This document shows, piece after piece, positions 8,173-10,366 of a stretch of 10,366 nucleotides of DNA (its first letter is position 1; every line of letters begins with the position of its first letter). The translations under genes were made by a program, and so were the position numbers. A model generated the notes under the pieces. It was not told where the DNA came from. It worked only from the letters and a program-made list of their open reading frames with translations, and did no database searches. Source of the DNA: Larix sibirica (Eukaryota; Streptophyta; Pinopsida; Pinales; Pinaceae); NCBI GenBank assembly GCA_004151065.3, contig NWUY0300058268.1:4718-15083 (forward strand). The letters run 5' to 3'.

Positions 8173-8826
8173 ACTTGAACTTATATTGAAATTAAAAAAT
8201 AATAATAAATTATTACCTGAATTATAATATCTATAATGCTTATAACTAAGTTTGTTTGCAATAGTGTAGTATTTTATTTAGATAGTTAATTATCAAAACT
8301 TATAACAAGGTTATTAAACATTTCATAATAAAAATTATAAAAACGAATAATAATAATTACATTCTTTAAAATAAATTATAATTATTTGGAATTCCAACAT
8401 TCAATAAAAGACATGTATAAAATATATACATATGTGTATTTTGAAGAGTAATATGAAAAATTTATACTAAAGATTTAGTATGCTTACGTCAAAGTGCTTA
8501 GAAGTTAGATGTTTTTCCCATATAGTGCTTGAGTAGAGGCTACATACTAATCCAAACAAACAATGGGAGCTAGGGTCCATGAAGGTACCAAATAGGACAA
8601 AAGAAGTTAAAACCATGGAGGTGTCTAGTTTCCTGGTGGTGAAGATGCCACGAGGTTAGGTTAGGAGGAATGCCAAGATGATCTCTAGTGTCGATAACTC
8701 AACAATCTTTAACCTTATTGTTTCCTTTCAATTAATGTTCAAACTCTTTAACGATCATAAATATGATCATTTTAAGTGATTATAAAATATTAATAATTCA
8801 ATTTTAATTGATATATAAAGTAATAG
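8173..8826. other. AT-rich stretch, no recognised gene
   Basis: From 8173 to about 8510 the sequence is very AT-rich and featureless. Around 8523-8543 'tagtgcttgagtagaggctac' recalls the tagtg and tagtagaggc vocabulary of the CACTA-like end further right, but only once. A plus-strand reading from about 8579 to 8780 has one stop in about 67 codons and resembles no family I know. Confidence 0.45.
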
Positions 8827-8888
8827 TTCATATGTATATGACCTATGATTAATATAATTCATATGCATATAAACTACGAGTAACATGA
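8827..8888. repeat. Diverged 31-bp tandem pair
   Basis: Units 8827-8857 and 8858-8888 both begin 'ttcatatg' and agree at about 24 of 31 positions; most differences are transitions. This is an old local duplication in AT-rich sequence. Confidence 0.6.
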
Positions 8889-9380
8889 ATGTATTGAGGA
8901 TGCTACTTTAACTTTTTGTGCAAGTATTTCAAATTACCAACCAAAAATGAATGCATATTAAAACACGTTTAAGTAGGTTCCAAGTTCATGATTTTAGTTA
9001 CTTATAGACATTCTCCTTTTTCAGTTTTGATTCAATAGCTATTGAGCTATATAAATAGTTTCTAATTTTCAAAATAGTCTATTGCCAATTTGCAAGGATA
9101 TTGCCATTTTGTGGCTCTTGTTGATTAATTCATAGGTCCTTTTGAACAATGTTTATGTGTTTGTCTTATTTTACCTTAATTGGTTGATAATATTTTTGTT
9201 AGTATTCATTGATGTGAATTTGTTGAGTAGATTGCTTATGATATTTTTTGTAGTTTTAAGTAATTATTTTGAGTTAAGTGTTATCCACATTGGTAATAAA
9301 ACTAAAGGTTCATTAGACGCACATTGTTCACTCTCAAAATATGTTTCCACAATAAAAATTCATTGCAAGAAAATAATTTC
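8889..9380. other. AT-rich stretch, possible interior of the CACTA-like element
   Basis: No motif-bearing frame is seen. The plus-strand frame at 9142-9435 has no ATG at its start (it opens with TTG), is hydrophobic through T-richness, and runs into the CACTA-like terminal repeats. It is therefore probably noncoding. If the end at 9494 belongs to a real element, this stretch lies inside it; its left end was not found. Confidence 0.4.
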
Positions 9381-9494
9381 TAGTGGAGGTTTTTGTAGAG
9401 CCTCCCCCAAAAAATTAACCCTTCTCTGTTTATAGTGGAGGTTGCTAGTAGAGGCGAGTGATCAAAGGTTTTAGCCGATGTTTTTTTGCTAGTG
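9381..9494. mobile_element. Right end of a CACTA (En/Spm)-like DNA transposon
   Basis: The stretch ends with 'tttttttgctagtg'. Read on the minus strand it starts CACTAGCAAAAAAACATC, i.e. the CACTA terminus of this superfamily followed by the usual A-rich terminal repeat. Inside it lie subterminal repeats: 'tagtggaggtttttgtagag' (9381-9400) and 'tagtggaggttgctagtaga' (9433-9452), 52 bases apart, with a third partial 'aaggtttt' copy at about 9465. Short subterminal repeats of the 'agtagaggc' kind are typical of plant CACTA elements. The element must extend to the left of 9494. No matching CACTAGCAAAA left end occurs in the window, so this is a deleted copy or the left end lies outside. The three bases after the end are 'cac'; a duplication cannot be tested without the other end. 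Confidence 0.68.
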
Positions 9495-9540
9495 CACCTA
9501 AACCACTGGTGTGCATCAATGCAATTTAATATCAAACAAA

Positions 9541-9884
9541 CCGATGCTCCTTGGCTACAAGTGCATACGGGAAAAACCCTGCCAAAAAGACATCAATGCT
9601 CCACTTTAGTAAAGACGCACCCGTGCTCCACATTGGTATAGGTGCACTGGTGCTTCTATACCAATGCACACCTAAGTGGAAACAACTCCAAAATACATTG
9701 GCGCTCCTCTTTGGTACTAGAACACATGTTCTTAACATTCATTTAGGAGCACCAACGCACCATGACCAATGTGCACCAAAGTGCCAATATCTAAAAAATA
9801 CATCGATACTCCTCTTTGGTAAGGGAACACTAATGCTTCTCTTTAGTAAGGGTGCACCGATGCTCCTCTTTAAAGTGTGGGCAC
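9541..9884. repeat. Degenerate 27-bp minisatellite
   Basis: Units of exactly 27 bases can be laid out at 9594-9620, 9621-9647, 9699-9725, 9804-9830, 9831-9857 and 9858-9884, with shortened or diverged copies between and at about 9541-9566. The unit has the form 'gatgctcctctttggtaagg' followed by 'gtgcac'. Part of the middle (about 9748-9775) reads in the opposite sense ('aggagcacc...'). Because 27 is divisible by three, the array leaves a 118-codon plus frame (9551-9907, opening with TTG) and open minus frames, both encoding a degenerate 9-residue repeat ('LLFSKGAPM' on the plus strand). There is no sign that either is a gene. Confidence 0.85.
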
Positions 9885-10366
9885 ATGTAATGCCCACCTT
9901 TGACTGATTTTGACTGATGGATTTTGAGGGAACTTGTTTGGAAGTTACCTGGCTAAATAAACTAGAATAAATGTTTTCTATTTTTATTTTAAATTGTTGA
10001 TTGAATAGCAATTGATGATTCCTAACTCTCGCCCCTTATTGGAAAGTTGAGCGTGATTTGTGTGTAGGGATTCCTATATCAATTATTTCCCGAAATGAAA
10101 CATAAACATTTGTAGAACATGCTCTTTACAATGAAAAGTTCTCACACACTCCTCATGATGTCCTTTAATGGAACGAATGATTGACCTCAAACTTTCCACA
10201 TCATAGATACTGTTATTATACCACATCCTTTAATAAAAGTAGGACTAGTACCTTATTTAAGATATGTCTTAATGAAATCACTTTTGTGGGAAAGGGGAAG
10301 TTGGTATTTCAACTACATTGCACTTGAGATTTATGCTTGACCTTGTTGAAGGTGTTTCATGTGATG
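9885..10366. other. Unassigned stretch, no gene seen
   Basis: Apart from a short direct repeat of 'tttgactga' (9899-9907 and 9909-9917) nothing stands out. No frame is both long and motif-bearing. The last 150 bases are somewhat less AT-rich and could start another element beyond the window. Confidence 0.5.

Noticed and set aside
8579-8780. Plus-strand reading of about 67 codons with a single stop
   Set aside because: No resemblance to any family and too short to separate from chance; possibly an old fragment.
9048-9056. TATA-box-like 'tatataaat' with a 'caat' upstream
   Set aside because: Such words are common in AT-rich DNA and no credible gene follows.
9142-9435. 97-codon plus frame with hydrophobic N-terminus resembling a membrane protein
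   Set aside because: It opens with TTG, is hydrophobic only because of T-rich composition, and ends inside the CACTA-like subterminal repeats.
9551-9907. 118-codon plus frame with a 9-residue repeat
   Set aside because: Openness is explained by the 27-bp minisatellite; there is no ATG at its start and the minus strand is equally open.
1-10366. Novel defence, toxin or gene-cluster system
   Set aside because: No intact gene, operon or RNA gene is present; the window is explained by repeat remnants and AT-rich spacer.

Overview
The window looks like nuclear DNA from a seed plant. It is AT-rich, gene-poor and made largely of decayed transposable elements. Three things support a plant: two LINE remnants with plant-type domain order and motifs (endonuclease/RT, then RT zinc-binding domain and RNase H), a CACTA-like DNA-transposon end with 'tagtagaggc' subterminal repeats, and long AT-rich stretches with small inverted and tandem repeats. 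The species cannot be named from this window. I found no intact protein-coding host gene, no RNA gene and no CRISPR array; almost every open frame is a repeat remnant, a shadow of one, or chance.

Layout, left to right. Bases 1-62 are a short CpG-rich stretch that does not continue the LINE reading next to it. From about 75 to 3240 the minus strand carries the 5' portion of a LINE. Read from right to left it holds a poorly preserved ORF1-like or leader region, a Ser/Pro-rich linker, an APE-type endonuclease domain, and the start of the reverse transcriptase; the rest of that element is missing or lies beyond the window. Bases 3241-5258 are mostly AT-rich with no gene. They contain a 28-bp direct repeat, a perfect 74-bp palindrome around a TA microsatellite with a 31-bp duplication beside it, and an unassigned less AT-rich island (about 4540-5010). 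At 5259-5473 there are two nearly identical 108-bp units, followed by nested inverted repeats built on 'actagt'.

A second minus-strand LINE remnant covers about 6137-8160. It holds only the 3' part: the end of the reverse transcriptase, the zinc-binding domain and an RNase H domain whose catalytic Asp-Glu-Asp-Asp residues can still be read between stops. It looks 5'-truncated, and a candidate target-site duplication flanks it. Bases 8161-9380 hold no recognisable gene. Bases 9381-9494 look like the right end of a CACTA (En/Spm) transposon. Immediately after it, about 9541-9884 is a degenerate 27-bp minisatellite whose codon-multiple period keeps long frames open on both strands. The remainder, to 10366, is unassigned.

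The elements do not work together as a system. The window records successive insertions and decay, with stops at codons where the families normally have Trp or Arg, as expected from C-to-T change in methylated plant repeats.
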